Shown: positions 8,320-17,882, counted from the stretch's first letter. The stretch is DNA of 64,000 bases from Candidatus Sulfotelmatobacter kueseliae (GCA_900290255.1 OMOD01000141.1:29891-93890), one strand, 5' to 3'. Notes: generated by a model not told the origin, from the letters alone. Numbers and translations: made by a program.

Positions 8320-10839
8320 CTAATCGGGCTTGTACGGGCTCGGAGACGCAATAACCATCTCTCCGCTCACAGAAACTGACCCCTGCTTTTCCGCCGGAAT
8401 CGCGTCGACGCCATCCACCACCAGCCGGACGGTAAAGTCGCCACTCTTCGTGTAGGCATGACGCACCTCCCTGCCGTCCTCATGCGTGCCGTCGCCAAAG
8501 TCCCAGTGGTAGCCAAGAGCAGGAACTCCTTTGGGATCCGCGGTGCAGGAGAAATTGAGATCTTCATAGATCTTCGCGTGCTGCGGAATCTCAGCGGCGA
8601 TTTGGGGCGCCGCAGCCGGTACAGAAGCATCGATGATCTTGACGATCCTCACCGAATGGGCGGGTTGCTCCAAGTGGATGGAACTGCCGTCCGTTGACAG
8701 GTGATGCGCGGGGTCGAGTGCGTCTTCGAAATCGTAGGGGTGGCCGGGGACAAGACCGATCTCAGAAAGCGAGAAGCCATGCGACCTCGGTTGCTCAGTC
8801 CAATTGAAAACCGCGAGCATCGATTGCCGGGCGTCTTCGCGCAGCAGAAATACGCTGGGCTGCTCGTCTTCGGGACGATACGCCAGAAGATCGAGGGGGA
8901 TCGCAGCACGTCCCAGCTTGGCCATCTGCAGCAGGTCCGGGTTCTTGAGCAGCGCTACCCGGTCAGGATCGGCTCCCAAAGTTGGGAGGTCATCGCCGAT
9001 TTCGTACATTCCCCCTGAAACGGCGGAGAGCGCAATCGACACCTGTGCCTCGTTCAACGTAAGCGGAGCCTGGATTTCCCGCTCCTCGATCATTTGCCGC
9101 GATACGGTGAACGCGTCCGGATCACTGACAAAAAAATTCCGGTGCATGTAGTAGCGGGCGGCAATACCGGGAGCGGCTTCCTTGCTGCGCTCGAAACTAT
9201 GGCCGGTGTCCTGCGATATGCGCCCGTCGTCGACGATGCCCACCGGACTCAACATCGGGCTGCCGTCTTTATCCAGCAGGCAGTCGTTGCCCACGGCTTT
9301 GCGGATGACCTGCAACCCAATTCGCTGCGTCTCCAGGGCAGTCGTGTTGGGCCGGAAGTGGTAGCCTTCGATCGCCGTGTTGTCCATGAAATCCAGTTTG
9401 ATATATTTCACACCCCACTCTCGAACCAGAGTTCGGTAGGTCTGGCGGAGAAACTCCTGCGCTCCCGGGTGGGTGGCATCCAGCACAAAGACTTGCTCAT
9501 TAGGAACCTCTTCGTCCATCGTGACCGGGATGGGATTTCCCTTCGCGTTGTGCACCAGCCAGTCTTTGTGGTTCTCATAGACCGAACTGCGCTCTCCGAC
9601 CTCAAACGGCGAGGTCCAGATGCCAATCTTCAGGCCCAGTTGCTGGATGCGCTGGGTGAGGGGCCGCATGCCATGGGGGAACTTGGATGCGTTCGGAACG
9701 GCGTAGTCCACTCGCGCATATCCGTAGCCGAAATCGAAATGGAACCAGTCATAGCCGAGAGACTTCAGCCGCTCCGCCTGCCACAGCGCGTTAGTAAACG
9801 TGTTGCCTTCCGTGATCTTCATGTAGAAGGCCGTCCAACTCCACCAGCCCAGCATGTTGTCTTGCGGAATGCGGCTGTGGTGCAGGTCACGGATCGCAGC
9901 TCCATAATTCTCAAGCTGGGCGTGGTAATCGGACCCGACGGCGAACATCAGGCGTTCCGCAGACATGCTCTCGCCGTTCGCCAGAGGCAGGCTCAGTTCG
10001 ATCAGGTTCTCTGCCGGGCCCTTGCGCATTCCCGATTCCTCTTCCGTCGCCTGAATCTCGGTTGTGCCGGTGGACTCCACGGTGAAGCTGGCAATCTGAG
10101 GGCCGGCCGCGGTTGGCTGCGTTTGCAAATGGAGAATTGTCAAGAGGCGATCCGAGGTGAGCGCCCCGAAAAATACGCTCTCCTTACTTTGCTGGTTGTA
10201 AACCTGTTGGCTCCCAACGGCCCGATGCATGCCGTTCGGCGCTTTGCCCAGATCGTAGATTTGCATCGCAGGCCAATCTTCGCTGTAGCTGTCAGACAAC
10301 ACGCGATCCGAGGCGGGACTCGCATGCAGATCGAGAATGGTCTTGCCCACGGCCTCCACACTGCGAATGCTTTCGAGTTCAAGCGACCGGCCGGAGTGGT
10401 TCTGGACCTGCACCTGGATCTCACCGAATGAGTGCGTCTGGTACAGGCGAATCGTATAAACAAGATCGGGACGATCGGCGAGGCCGCTTGCCCTTACCTG
10501 CACTTGCCGGCCCCGTCCCAACGTGTCTTCGAAATCTGCGGCGGTGACCTCATGCTTGGGATATTCGGCGGACTTGATCCAGTGATGATCCACTTCAGCC
10601 GCGACACCTGCGTATACCACGGGAGACGGCGTCCCCTTCGCCGAGATCGCATACGAACCGTCGGCCGCATCAATCCTGACGAGCACGGCATCGTTCTTGA
10701 GCTCAGTGTCTGCAGAATAGGCGAAGGCTGTGAACAGGCAGGCAACCGCCGCCGAGAAAATCAGGGTTTGGGCACGGAATCGGCGTGCGGAGGAAGAGCG
10801 AGTTTTCGAGACACTGCGAGATCCTTGCTTCAAGGGCAC
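8320..10839 (-). CDS. Secreted GH36/GH27-like glycosidase with C-terminal PKD domain
   Basis: An 839-residue exported protein. An N-terminal hydrophobic signal (residues ~24-42, ending in AYSADTE) is followed by a beta-rich domain, then a TIM barrel with GWWSWTAFY, DWFHFDFGYGYARVDY and the probable nucleophile Asp in KYIKLDFMD, as in clan GH-D alpha-galactosidases. A further acidic candidate is in ISQDTGHS. The last ~90 residues form a PKD domain (YHWDFGDGTHEDG). The GTG start has GAGGTG 4 bases upstream. It probably releases alpha-linked galactose or a related sugar from polysaccharide in the periplasm or outside the cell. The substrate is inferred from family only. Confidence 0.8.
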   Translation of the reverse strand: MPLKQGSRSVSKTRSSSARRFRAQTLIFSAAVACLFTAFAYSADTELKNDAVLVRIDAADGSYAISAKGTPSPVVYAGVAAEVDHHWIKSAEYPKHEVTAADFEDTLGRGRQVQVRASGLADRPDLVYTIRLYQTHSFGEIQVQVQNHSGRSLELESIRSVEAVGKTILDLHASPASDRVLSDSYSEDWPAMQIYDLGKAPNGMHRAVGSQQVYNQQSKESVFFGALTSDRLLTILHLQTQPTAAGPQIASFTVESTGTTEIQATEEESGMRKGPAENLIELSLPLANGESMSAERLMFAVGSDYHAQLENYGAAIRDLHHSRIPQDNMLGWWSWTAFYMKITEGNTFTNALWQAERLKSLGYDWFHFDFGYGYARVDYAVPNASKFPHGMRPLTQRIQQLGLKIGIWTSPFEVGERSSVYENHKDWLVHNAKGNPIPVTMDEEVPNEQVFVLDATHPGAQEFLRQTYRTLVREWGVKYIKLDFMDNTAIEGYHFRPNTTALETQRIGLQVIRKAVGNDCLLDKDGSPMLSPVGIVDDGRISQDTGHSFERSKEAAPGIAARYYMHRNFFVSDPDAFTVSRQMIEEREIQAPLTLNEAQVSIALSAVSGGMYEIGDDLPTLGADPDRVALLKNPDLLQMAKLGRAAIPLDLLAYRPEDEQPSVFLLREDARQSMLAVFNWTEQPRSHGFSLSEIGLVPGHPYDFEDALDPAHHLSTDGSSIHLEQPAHSVRIVKIIDASVPAAAPQIAAEIPQHAKIYEDLNFSCTADPKGVPALGYHWDFGDGTHEDGREVRHAYTKSGDFTVRLVVDGVDAIPAEKQGSVSVSGEMVIASPSPYKPD

Positions 10840-10986
10840 GTTTCACCTCGGGATAGCTGGGAGTCCGACCGCATTCAATCGCAAACGAACACGAATGACA
10901 TGCAAGACGTCACAAAGGTATTGACCGCCGCGCGTCCTTGTCAACGAAAGGCGGCGTTTGTTGACCGGCAGGGACAGCCCAATCCC

Positions 10987-11010
10987 GCAGGGCGGCGCTC
11001 GCCGCCCTGC
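10987..11010. terminator. Perfect 10-bp hairpin downstream of the DUF1080 gene
   Basis: GCAGGGCGGC and GCCGCCCTGC form a perfect stem closed by a GCTC loop, 14 bases past the stop codon of the minus-strand DUF1080 gene. No T-tract follows on that strand, so this is either a weak terminator or a REP-like palindrome that stabilises the transcript end. Confidence 0.5.
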
Positions 11011-11023
11011 CGGAGAGGTGCAC

Positions 11024-12001
11024 CTACTTCTTCGCTGGGGTGATCACAATGTTGCGAAAAGCAACGTGGCCGGCCTCACTACCCTGCAGATAGATGGGGC
11101 CGGGCAATGCTTCATGACTATCCAAAGCCCCGCCTGTGATGCCCGGAATTTCCTGTTTGTCAATAATTGTCTGACCGTTTTGCATAACGGTGACCATTCG
11201 TCCAACGAGCGTGATGTCGTAGGTCTGCCATACTCCTGGCCTGCGTGGCTGTTCCGGCGACGGGGCCAGGAAACCATATATGCCTCCGGTGCGCATCGTC
11301 GGCCCTTCTGGCTCCGGGTCGTCTTCGATCTGAAGTTCGTATCGACCGCGCAGGTAGACGCCGCTATTCGACCCTGGCGCGCAATTGAATTCCACGTGTA
11401 ACTTGAAATCTTCGAACTTAGCATCGCTGATAAGCTCAGGACCATGTCCGGGACTCACCAGCGTTCCGTTTTCGACCTTCCACGCCACCGTTGGCGCCGG
11501 ATCGCTCGCCGTCCAGCCGCTGAGATCCTTACCGTTGAACAACTGGATTGCCTTTCCCCATGCGGGAGCCTTGGTTTCGATCAGCGCGGGCGCGCGCTTC
11601 CCGGTCCACGACCAGGAGGTCCCGTCCGGAGCGGCTACCGATCCGGAGAGCGTTTCCCCAACCAACTTGCCCTCGAACACCATGTCGCTCTTGCTGTCTT
11701 CTTGTTCTTTGGGAGAGACAAAGGTGAGGCGCCCTTCCGTCAATTCAACTTTTGGGAGAGGCCGGGCGTTGCCCCACCGACCCACCATCTGGGCCGTCAG
11801 CTTTCCATTTTCTTCAAGCCTCAACTCCAACCATGAGGGGTACTCTCGGTCGGGAGCTTTCAACGTGAGGTCCCATGGGCCGAGGAAGGGCTTAACCGCC
11901 GAAGCGTCCAGCTTGTTGTCTTGGCAGACGGCGCAGGCTGAGAGAAGGGTTGCTATCGTTAAAACAAACAATGCGGTCTTGCGTACGATGATTGAGAACA
12001 T
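11024..12001 (-). CDS. DUF1080 (3-keto-disaccharide hydrolase-like) lipoprotein
   Basis: A 325-residue protein. The N-terminus has a hydrophobic signal ending in a lipobox-like LSAC (Cys23), so it is probably a lipoprotein. Residues ~150-325 form the DUF1080 concanavalin-like domain: QLFNGKDLSGW, WKVENGTLVSPGHG, SNSGVYLRGRYELQI, GIYGF, and the closing IYLQGSEAGHVAFRNI. Members of this family are found with sugar-oxidation genes, and some hydrolyse 3-keto-glycosides. The preceding ~100 residues are a beta-rich extension. The ATG has an excellent ribosome site, GGAGGAACC. The glycosidase gene lies downstream on the same strand. Confidence 0.85.
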   Translation of the reverse strand: MFSIIVRKTALFVLTIATLLSACAVCQDNKLDASAVKPFLGPWDLTLKAPDREYPSWLELRLEENGKLTAQMVGRWGNARPLPKVELTEGRLTFVSPKEQEDSKSDMVFEGKLVGETLSGSVAAPDGTSWSWTGKRAPALIETKAPAWGKAIQLFNGKDLSGWTASDPAPTVAWKVENGTLVSPGHGPELISDAKFEDFKLHVEFNCAPGSNSGVYLRGRYELQIEDDPEPEGPTMRTGGIYGFLAPSPEQPRRPGVWQTYDITLVGRMVTVMQNGQTIIDKQEIPGITGGALDSHEALPGPIYLQGSEAGHVAFRNIVITPAKK

Positions 12002-12481
12002 GGTTCCTCCGGAGACAACTGGTCTCTGCGAATGATTGCGACTGCCAACCGTTTATGCTTCTCGTTGGCGCTTGTCAAGTCTCTGCCTGTAATTTTTCTG
12101 CATTCAGGCCGCAACCTTACGCAATTGTCGCCACTGTGAAGCCAAGGTAGATCATGTATTTGAACTAGGTTCCTCTTTGTCTCATCGTCCTCGCATAGTC
12201 CTATAATGACCGGAGATGTGAGGGTTGGCTTTGACTTGTTCGATCTTTAGCGCTGTTTCTTAATCCGTGGCTGCGAAACTACATCTAAGAAGCGGGGTTA
12301 AATTAATTGCAGCGCGGCTGCCAGCGGTCGCGCCGGACCCTTCCCCGGAAGTTGCCCACGGAAGACGGGTGGAAAGATTCCGTGGTCAGACGGGAACCGA
12401 GCAGAGAGTAACGTGACCCGGGAAAATAAGCCCTTGATGTTACTGAGTTGGAATCAGTAAAACGAATCGCAGGAGGACACT
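12002..12481. other. 480-base intergenic region, divergent promoters
   Basis: This gap separates the divergent DUF1080 and YXWGXW genes. It holds a TATAAT hexamer at 12202-12207 and the ribosome site AGGAGG just before 12482. No open frame with coding character, tRNA or known riboswitch fold was recognised, so a long 5' untranslated leader for the YXWGXW gene is likely. Confidence 0.4.
12177..12207 (+). promoter_or_regulatory. Candidate sigma70-type promoter for the YXWGXW gene
   Basis: TTGTCT (12177-12182) and a perfect TATAAT (12202-12207) are separated by 19 bases. The -10 match is good, while the -35 match and spacing are marginal. Use of this promoter would give a leader of about 265 bases. 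Confidence 0.3.
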
Positions 12482-13555
12482 ATGCGCTTTGCGTTCGTCC
12501 GTATGGTAGTGCTCGCGCTCGCTGTGCTGAGCGTGTCGACCGCAGCATTCGGTCAAATCGGCATTTCAGTGAATTTTGGACCTCCGGCTATCCCTGTTTA
12601 CGAACAGTCCATTTGTCCCGGCGACGGCTATATGTGGACGCCCGGTTATTGGGCATGGGACCCTGATGCCGGCGACTACTACTGGGTTCCGGGAACCTGG
12701 ATTCTGGCCCCGGAAGTCGGCTTCCTGTGGACTCCTCCCTGGTGGGGATGGGAAGGCAGCAGGTTTTTCTTCCATGATGGATATTGGGGACCGCATATCG
12801 GCTTCTATGGCGGGATCAACTACGGTTTCGGCTATTTCGGGGTGGGTTTCGCAGGCGGACGCTGGGACGGCGGACACTTCTTTTACAACCGCTCCGTGAC
12901 CAATATTAATGTCGTCAACATTCACAACGTGTACAACGAGACGGTGATCAACAACAACGTTCACATCAGCTACAACGGCGGTCCGGGCGGAATCGAGCGG
13001 CGCTCGACGCCGGAAGAAGAAAGGTGGGGCCAGGAGCGGCACATTGGACCGGTAGCGGCACAGACGCAACATTTCGAACAGGCCCGCGCGAACCGGGAAC
13101 TGCGCGCGTCGGTCAATCAGGGCAGACCACCCATCGCCGCCACGGGCCGCCCGGGAGAATTCTCCGGCCGCGAGGTCGTACCATCCAGGGAAGCCGGAGC
13201 GCCCTATCATCCTCCCGCCGAACACGGTGGAAATCCACCGTCCGGTGGTGGCGGTTCTCGTCCAGTGCATCCCAACGAGCTTCCTCCGTTTCAACGGCCG
13301 GCTCCGCCTAACACCGGCGATGTCAATCGCGACCGGAAATACCAGCAGCAACAAGACAAGTTGTTTGCCAAACAACAACAGGAGCGGCAGCAACTCCAGC
13401 AAAAGCAGGAGCAGGAACACCAGCGCATGGATCGCCAGAACGCTAGCCAGGCTCAAAGGCAACAGACGGAGCAGCGGCACCAGCAACAGACCCAGCAGCT
13501 GTCCGAGAAACACACGCAGCAGCAACAGCGGATACAACAAAAACAGCACAGATAA
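12482..13555 (+). CDS. Exported YXWGXW-repeat protein with Gln-rich tail
   Basis: A 357-residue protein. A signal peptide (residues 1-24, ending TAAFGQ) precedes an aromatic- and glycine-rich domain with the repeated pattern W-x-P-G-Y/T-W (MWTPGYWAW, YWVPGTWIL) and many Trp, Tyr and Gly residues (~45-140). This is the YXWGXW-repeat type of bacterial envelope protein of unknown function. An Asn/Val-rich linker follows, then a Pro/Gly-rich stretch. The last ~80 residues are low-complexity Gln/Arg/Lys with predicted coiled-coil. The ribosome site is AGGAGG. It is probably an envelope-associated structural or stress protein; no enzymatic motif was seen. Confidence 0.75.
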   Translation: MRFAFVRMVVLALAVLSVSTAAFGQIGISVNFGPPAIPVYEQSICPGDGYMWTPGYWAWDPDAGDYYWVPGTWILAPEVGFLWTPPWWGWEGSRFFFHDGYWGPHIGFYGGINYGFGYFGVGFAGGRWDGGHFFYNRSVTNINVVNIHNVYNETVINNNVHISYNGGPGGIERRSTPEEERWGQERHIGPVAAQTQHFEQARANRELRASVNQGRPPIAATGRPGEFSGREVVPSREAGAPYHPPAEHGGNPPSGGGGSRPVHPNELPPFQRPAPPNTGDVNRDRKYQQQQDKLFAKQQQERQQLQQKQEQEHQRMDRQNASQAQRQQTEQRHQQQTQQLSEKHTQQQQRIQQKQHR

Positions 13556-13570
13556 CAAAAGGCTAACATC

Positions 13571-13620
13571 GCCCCCTCTTCGACTCGGTATGGTCCGAAC
13601 CGACCCGGTCGAAGGGGGGC
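13571..13620 (+). terminator. Terminator-like hairpin after the YXWGXW gene
   Basis: GCCCCC-T-CTTCGAC pairs with GTCGAAG-GGGGGC through a 13-bp stem with a single bulged T, 15 bases after the stop codon. The following bases (TACTTTCTG) are only moderately T-rich, so termination strength is uncertain. Confidence 0.5.
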
Positions 13621-14153
13621 TACTTTCTGCAGAGAAGCTAATGCGGCTCGCTCCCATTTCGGGATCGAATCCGCCCGTCCACAGAAACCACTCGCCTCTT
13701 AAGCGAACACTTCGTCTCGCGGCGTGCAGGCGACGTTAGAATCCCCTCATGCCCAATTAAGTCACCGCCATCGAAAACGTTCCCATCCAATCGTCAGTGC
13801 TTCGTCCAAGGATCGCCCGAAAGCTGATGCGGCGCAGCCGCGGACTGTAAGCGACCAGCAAAAAGCAAATTGTGCGCGAAATCACACGCGTCAGCTAAGC
13901 CACCAGCCCGATAGTGTCTACAGATGATCGTTATGCCCAAAATGGGACAAATCACGCGAAGAGAACAAAAATGCGGCTATGAACGAGGTTGCTGGCCCTG
14001 CACTTGCAAGATGCTCCCGAAGGTCACAGTTACTGCCCGCTGCCTGATCGGGGGTTGTGATTCACATCACTTAGATGCGTGTTTGTAGTTCTGGCCGGCA
14101 CTGACCCCGACTCGCTATGTTCTTAGACAGGGGAATTTGCGGAAAGGAATGCG
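13621..14153. other. Intergenic region upstream of the hydrogenase operon
   Basis: About 530 bases with short, non-coding-like frames only. Its one clear element is the CRP/FNR-like palindrome at 14056-14071. The ribosome site AAAGGA precedes hoxE. No RNA gene was recognised. Confidence 0.4.
14056..14071. promoter_or_regulatory. CRP/FNR-family operator candidate upstream of hoxE
   Basis: TGTGATTCACATCACT matches the TGTGA-N6-TCACA palindrome of CRP/FNR-family regulators at 9 of 10 defined bases. Its centre lies about 90 bases before the hoxE start. Related palindromes lie at 54822 and 56481, upstream of other redox-linked genes. Confidence 0.55.
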
Positions 14154-14693
14154 ATGTCCACACCTCTGCAAGTGCATCTTCCAACCGACGAGCAAGCTTT
14201 TATTGACAAACTGGTAGCTGAGAGCACCGGACGTCCCGGGGCGCTGCTGGGGATTCTCGAAGCGGTGCAGGAGAGAAATCCGCACAAGTATCTGCCGGTC
14301 GAGACGCTGCGCTACATCGCCGTGAAGACCAGAACGCCATTTTCACGGATCTACAGCGTGGCCACCTTTTATGCCCTGTTCAATCTGCAGCCGCAGGGAG
14401 AACACACCATCTGCATCTGCCGCGGCACAGCGTGCCACACCCGCGGCTCGCGCAATCTGCTGCAGGGGGCGCGGCTGGATCTGGGCCTGGGGCTGGAAGA
14501 TGACGAGAGTAACGGGAACGAGGCGGACAAGCTGGTGCTGACCACTCCGGACGGAAAGTTCACGGTGCGGACGGTGGCTTGCTTCGGGCAGTGCGCGATG
14601 GCTCCGGTGGTGGAGGTGAATCACCGCATCTGCGGACACGCGACGGAACGCACGGTACAGCGCGAGATTGCCACGATTCAAGGGGGAGAGTGA
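14154..14693 (+). CDS. hoxE: NAD-linked hydrogenase/diaphorase subunit HoxE (NuoE-like)
   Basis: A 179-residue thioredoxin-like [2Fe-2S] protein of the NuoE/HoxE family. The four Cys ligands are in CICRGTACH (CxxxxC spacing) and ACFGQCAMAP. The N-terminal half is the helical NuoE domain (HKYLPVETLRYIA, FSRIYSVATFYALF). It carries electrons within the soluble diaphorase part of an NAD(P)-linked [NiFe] hydrogenase. It is first in the hox operon, three bases before hoxF, with a ribosome site AAAGGA and a CRP/FNR-like site upstream. A role in respiratory complex I is unlikely because a hydrogenase large subunit follows in the same operon. Confidence 0.9.
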   Translation: MSTPLQVHLPTDEQAFIDKLVAESTGRPGALLGILEAVQERNPHKYLPVETLRYIAVKTRTPFSRIYSVATFYALFNLQPQGEHTICICRGTACHTRGSRNLLQGARLDLGLGLEDDESNGNEADKLVLTTPDGKFTVRTVACFGQCAMAPVVEVNHRICGHATERTVQREIATIQGGE

Positions 14694-14696
14694 GCG

Positions 14697-17600
14697 ATGC
14701 CCCGGATTCAGGATATTGGAGCGTTTAACACAGTGCGTGAGGCCGGGCTGGCCAAGCTGGTGCCGGCGGTGCCCAGACTGACCGTGGGCATGGGGACGTG
14801 CGGGCGCGGCAACGGCGCCGAGGGTCTCTACCAGGCGTTTTCCGAAGCGATCGAGCGCAGCGGAGCCGATGTCATGCTGGCGCCCGTGGGATGTTTCGGC
14901 GCCTGCTTCCAGGAACCGCTGGTCAGCGTGCGCCTGCCGGGAAAACCGCTGGTGATTTTGCGGAAAGTGCAGGCCAATGACGCCAACCGCATTCTGGAAG
15001 ATATTGCGGAAGGCAACCTGTCTCCCGATCTCGTCTACTGCAAGATCGAAGAGTGGGACCACCTGACCGGGCACGTGAGATATGGCGAGGGCTATCCCGA
15101 GGTGCAGGCGTGGAATGAGGTTCCGTTTTTCAAGGGCCAGCGGAAAATCGTGCTGCGGAATTGCGGGATCATCAATCCGGATGACATCGAGGAGTACATC
15201 GCCGTGGGCGGCTACCAGGCGCTGTACAAGGTGCTGATTGACGCGCATCCGGAGGCGGTGATCGAGCAGATCAAAGCCTCGAAGCTGCGCGGGCGGGGCG
15301 GGGCCGGCTATCTGACGGGCAACAAGTGGGAGTTCCTGGCCAAGGCCAAGGCCGAGCCGAAGTACATCATCTGCAACGCCGATGAAGGCGATCCCGGCGC
15401 GTACATGAACCGCAACGAAATTGAAAGCGATCCTCATGCGCTGCTGGAAGGCATGATTATCGGCGGCTATGTGATGGGCGCCAGCGAGGGAATCATCTAT
15501 GTGCGGGCGGAATATCCGCTGGCGGTGCATCGCCTGAACCGGGCTATCGAACAGGCGCGAGAATGCGGCATGCTGGGGGAGAACATCCTCGGGCGCGGAT
15601 TCAAGTTCGACATTTCCCTCGTAGAAGGTGCAGGCGCATTCGTGTGCGGCGAAGAGACGGCGCTGATCGCTTCGCTGGAAGGTGAGGCGGGCCGTCCCCG
15701 GCCGCGGCCGCCGTTCCCGGCGCAGAAGGGTTTGTGGGGCAAGCCCACCAACATCAACAACGTCGAGACCTGGTACAACATCGCGCCCATTGTCATGCGC
15801 GGGCCGGCATGGTTTACCGAAACCGGCAGCCCCAAGAGTTCGGGGACGAAAGTCTTCTCGCTGGTCGGCAAAATCAAGAATACGGGCCTGGTGGAGATGC
15901 CACTGGGCACATCGCTGAAGACGTTCATTTACGACATCGGAGACGGCGCGGCCGAAGGCCGGCAGGTGAAGGCGGTGCAGACCGGCGGTCCTTCCGGCGG
16001 GTGCATTCCGCACGAGATGTTCGAAACCCCGGTGGATTACGAAAACCTGGCGCAGTTGGGCTCGATCATGGGATCGGGCGGCATGGTGGTGATGGATGAA
16101 GACAACTGCATGGTGGATGTGGCCCGCTACTTCATCGAGTTCACGCACTCGGAGTCGTGCGGCAAGTGCATCCCCTGCCGGGTCGGTCTCAACAAGTGCC
16201 TGCGCATCCTGAACCGCGTCACGGAAGGAGCGGGCACGACGCACCACATTGAACTGCTCGATGAACTGAGCCGCTACATCCGCGACTGCTCGTTGTGCGG
16301 GCTGGGGCAAACGGCGCCCAATCCGGTACTGACCACGCTGCGCCATTTCCGCAGCGAGTTCGAGGACCACATTCTTGCCCGGCGCTGCGTGGCCGGCGTG
16401 TGCGAAGAACTGGCCCTGTCGCCATGCGAGAATAGCTGCCCGCTGCACATGAACATCCCGCGGTTCCTCCAGCTCTATAAAGAGGGGCAACTGGAGCAGG
16501 CATTCCTGTCGGTCATTCTCGACAATCCACTGCCTTCCTCGACGGGCAGAGTGTGCCAGCATCCCTGCGACAACCGCTGCCGGCGCCAGACCCTGGATCA
16601 ACCAGTGAACATGCGCGAGGTGCACCGCTTCATCGCCGATTCCATTTTCCAGTCCGATAAATACGAAGCGATGGTCAAGGCGGTGGTGGCGCGCAAGCTG
16701 GAACCGACCGGGCGCAAGATCGCAGTCGTGGGCGCGGGACCGGCCGGGCTGACCGCTGCCTTTTATCTGGCTCTGCTCGGCCACGACGTCACGGTGTACG
16801 ACAGCAAACCCGAGGCGGGTGGGATGTTGCGCTTCGCGCTGCCCGAATACCGGCTGCCGAAGAGCATTTTGAGCCGCGAAATCTCGCTCATCGAACGGAT
16901 GGGCGTGAAGTTCATCTTCAACACGCGGTTGGGAACCGATCTCACGTTTGGCGAACTGGACGATCATTTCGACGCGATCTTCGTTTCCGTGGGGACGTGG
17001 AAAGAAAGCGGGGTGGATCAGCCCGGTACGGAATTGAAAGGTGTGTACGGCGCCTTGAACTTCCTGGAAGCCACGGCCGCTGGCGAGAACGTGGCCCTGG
17101 GCCGGAGAGTCGCCATTATCGGAGGCGGCAATGCCGCCATTGATTCGGCGCGCACCACCCTGCGCAAGGGAGCGGAGGCAACGGTTTTCTACCGGCGCGA
17201 GCGCAAAGATATGCCTGCCATCGAAGAGGAAACCAACGCGGCCAGGGAGGAAGGCGCAAGGTTCGTTTTTCTGGCCGCTCCCCACCGCATCGTCGGCGAC
17301 GCCAAGGGCAACGTGAAGGCGATTGAAATCGTGACCACGCGGCTGGGTGCTTATGACACCTCGGGTCGAAGGAAGCCGGTTTCGACGGGTCAGATCCAGC
17401 GTTTTGATTGTGATTCCGTGATTCTGGCGGTGGGTGAGGGCGTGGACGCGGAATTCGCCAAGGAGTCCGGGATGGCGCTGAAAAAGGCGGGAACGATCGA
17501 AGTGAACCGTTTCACGCTGGAAACCAGCCGCGCCAAGTTTTATGCCGGCGGTGATGTGGTGAGCGGCGCGTCCAATGTTTCCGGCGCGATGGGCTATGGC

Positions 17601-17855
17601 AAGCAGGCAGCCCGCAACATTGACCGCCAACTGATGGAAGGGGAGCGCTGGAGCAGCCTGTTCCCCGAATTCGAATACGAGCAGGTCCCGCCCGAGGAGC
17701 CCAGTCCCAGCCGCCGGCATTCGGGAACGCATTTGCCGGCAGCCGCCCGCGTGCGTTCGCAGGATGAGGTGGTCTCCGGGTTGGACCAGGAGACCGCGCA
17801 CGATGAAGCTTGCCGTTGTCTGCGCTGCGACGTGAAAGCCGTCGCTGTGGGCTAG
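14697..17855 (+). CDS. hoxF: HoxF (NuoF-like) fused to a GltD-like FAD oxidoreductase
   Basis: A 1052-residue fusion. Residues ~20-110 are a thioredoxin-like [2Fe-2S] domain (GTCGRGNGA, GCFGAC). Residues ~170-420 form the FMN/NADH-binding NuoF core (RGRGGAGY, CNADEGDPGAYMNR, GAGAFVCGEETALI). The [4Fe-4S] site is SCGKCIPCR with CSLCGLGQT. From ~570 a Cys-rich Fer4_20 domain (CENSCPLHMNIP, CQHPCDNRC) leads into a GltD-type FAD/NAD(P) module (VVGAGPAGLTAAFYL, PEAGGMLRF, IIGGGNAAIDSART). Ordinary HoxF lacks this C-terminal half. The extra flavin domain could let the complex use NADPH or split electrons, which is inference. It is flanked tightly by hoxE and hoxU. Confidence 0.9.
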   Translation: MPRIQDIGAFNTVREAGLAKLVPAVPRLTVGMGTCGRGNGAEGLYQAFSEAIERSGADVMLAPVGCFGACFQEPLVSVRLPGKPLVILRKVQANDANRILEDIAEGNLSPDLVYCKIEEWDHLTGHVRYGEGYPEVQAWNEVPFFKGQRKIVLRNCGIINPDDIEEYIAVGGYQALYKVLIDAHPEAVIEQIKASKLRGRGGAGYLTGNKWEFLAKAKAEPKYIICNADEGDPGAYMNRNEIESDPHALLEGMIIGGYVMGASEGIIYVRAEYPLAVHRLNRAIEQARECGMLGENILGRGFKFDISLVEGAGAFVCGEETALIASLEGEAGRPRPRPPFPAQKGLWGKPTNINNVETWYNIAPIVMRGPAWFTETGSPKSSGTKVFSLVGKIKNTGLVEMPLGTSLKTFIYDIGDGAAEGRQVKAVQTGGPSGGCIPHEMFETPVDYENLAQLGSIMGSGGMVVMDEDNCMVDVARYFIEFTHSESCGKCIPCRVGLNKCLRILNRVTEGAGTTHHIELLDELSRYIRDCSLCGLGQTAPNPVLTTLRHFRSEFEDHILARRCVAGVCEELALSPCENSCPLHMNIPRFLQLYKEGQLEQAFLSVILDNPLPSSTGRVCQHPCDNRCRRQTLDQPVNMREVHRFIADSIFQSDKYEAMVKAVVARKLEPTGRKIAVVGAGPAGLTAAFYLALLGHDVTVYDSKPEAGGMLRFALPEYRLPKSILSREISLIERMGVKFIFNTRLGTDLTFGELDDHFDAIFVSVGTWKESGVDQPGTELKGVYGALNFLEATAAGENVALGRRVAIIGGGNAAIDSARTTLRKGAEATVFYRRERKDMPAIEEETNAAREEGARFVFLAAPHRIVGDAKGNVKAIEIVTTRLGAYDTSGRRKPVSTGQIQRFDCDSVILAVGEGVDAEFAKESGMALKKAGTIEVNRFTLETSRAKFYAGGDVVSGASNVSGAMGYGKQAARNIDRQLMEGERWSSLFPEFEYEQVPPEEPSPSRRHSGTHLPAAARVRSQDEVVSGLDQETAHDEACRCLRCDVKAVAVG

Positions 17856-17882
17856 CTGTACGGGAAGTGAAAGGAGCCAGTC

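Noticed and set aside
14343..17801. A 1152-codon open frame on the minus strand, opposite hoxE/hoxF.
   Set aside because: It mirrors the GC-rich third positions of hoxF, has no domain or ribosome site, and is rich in Arg/His/Ala as expected for an antisense shadow.
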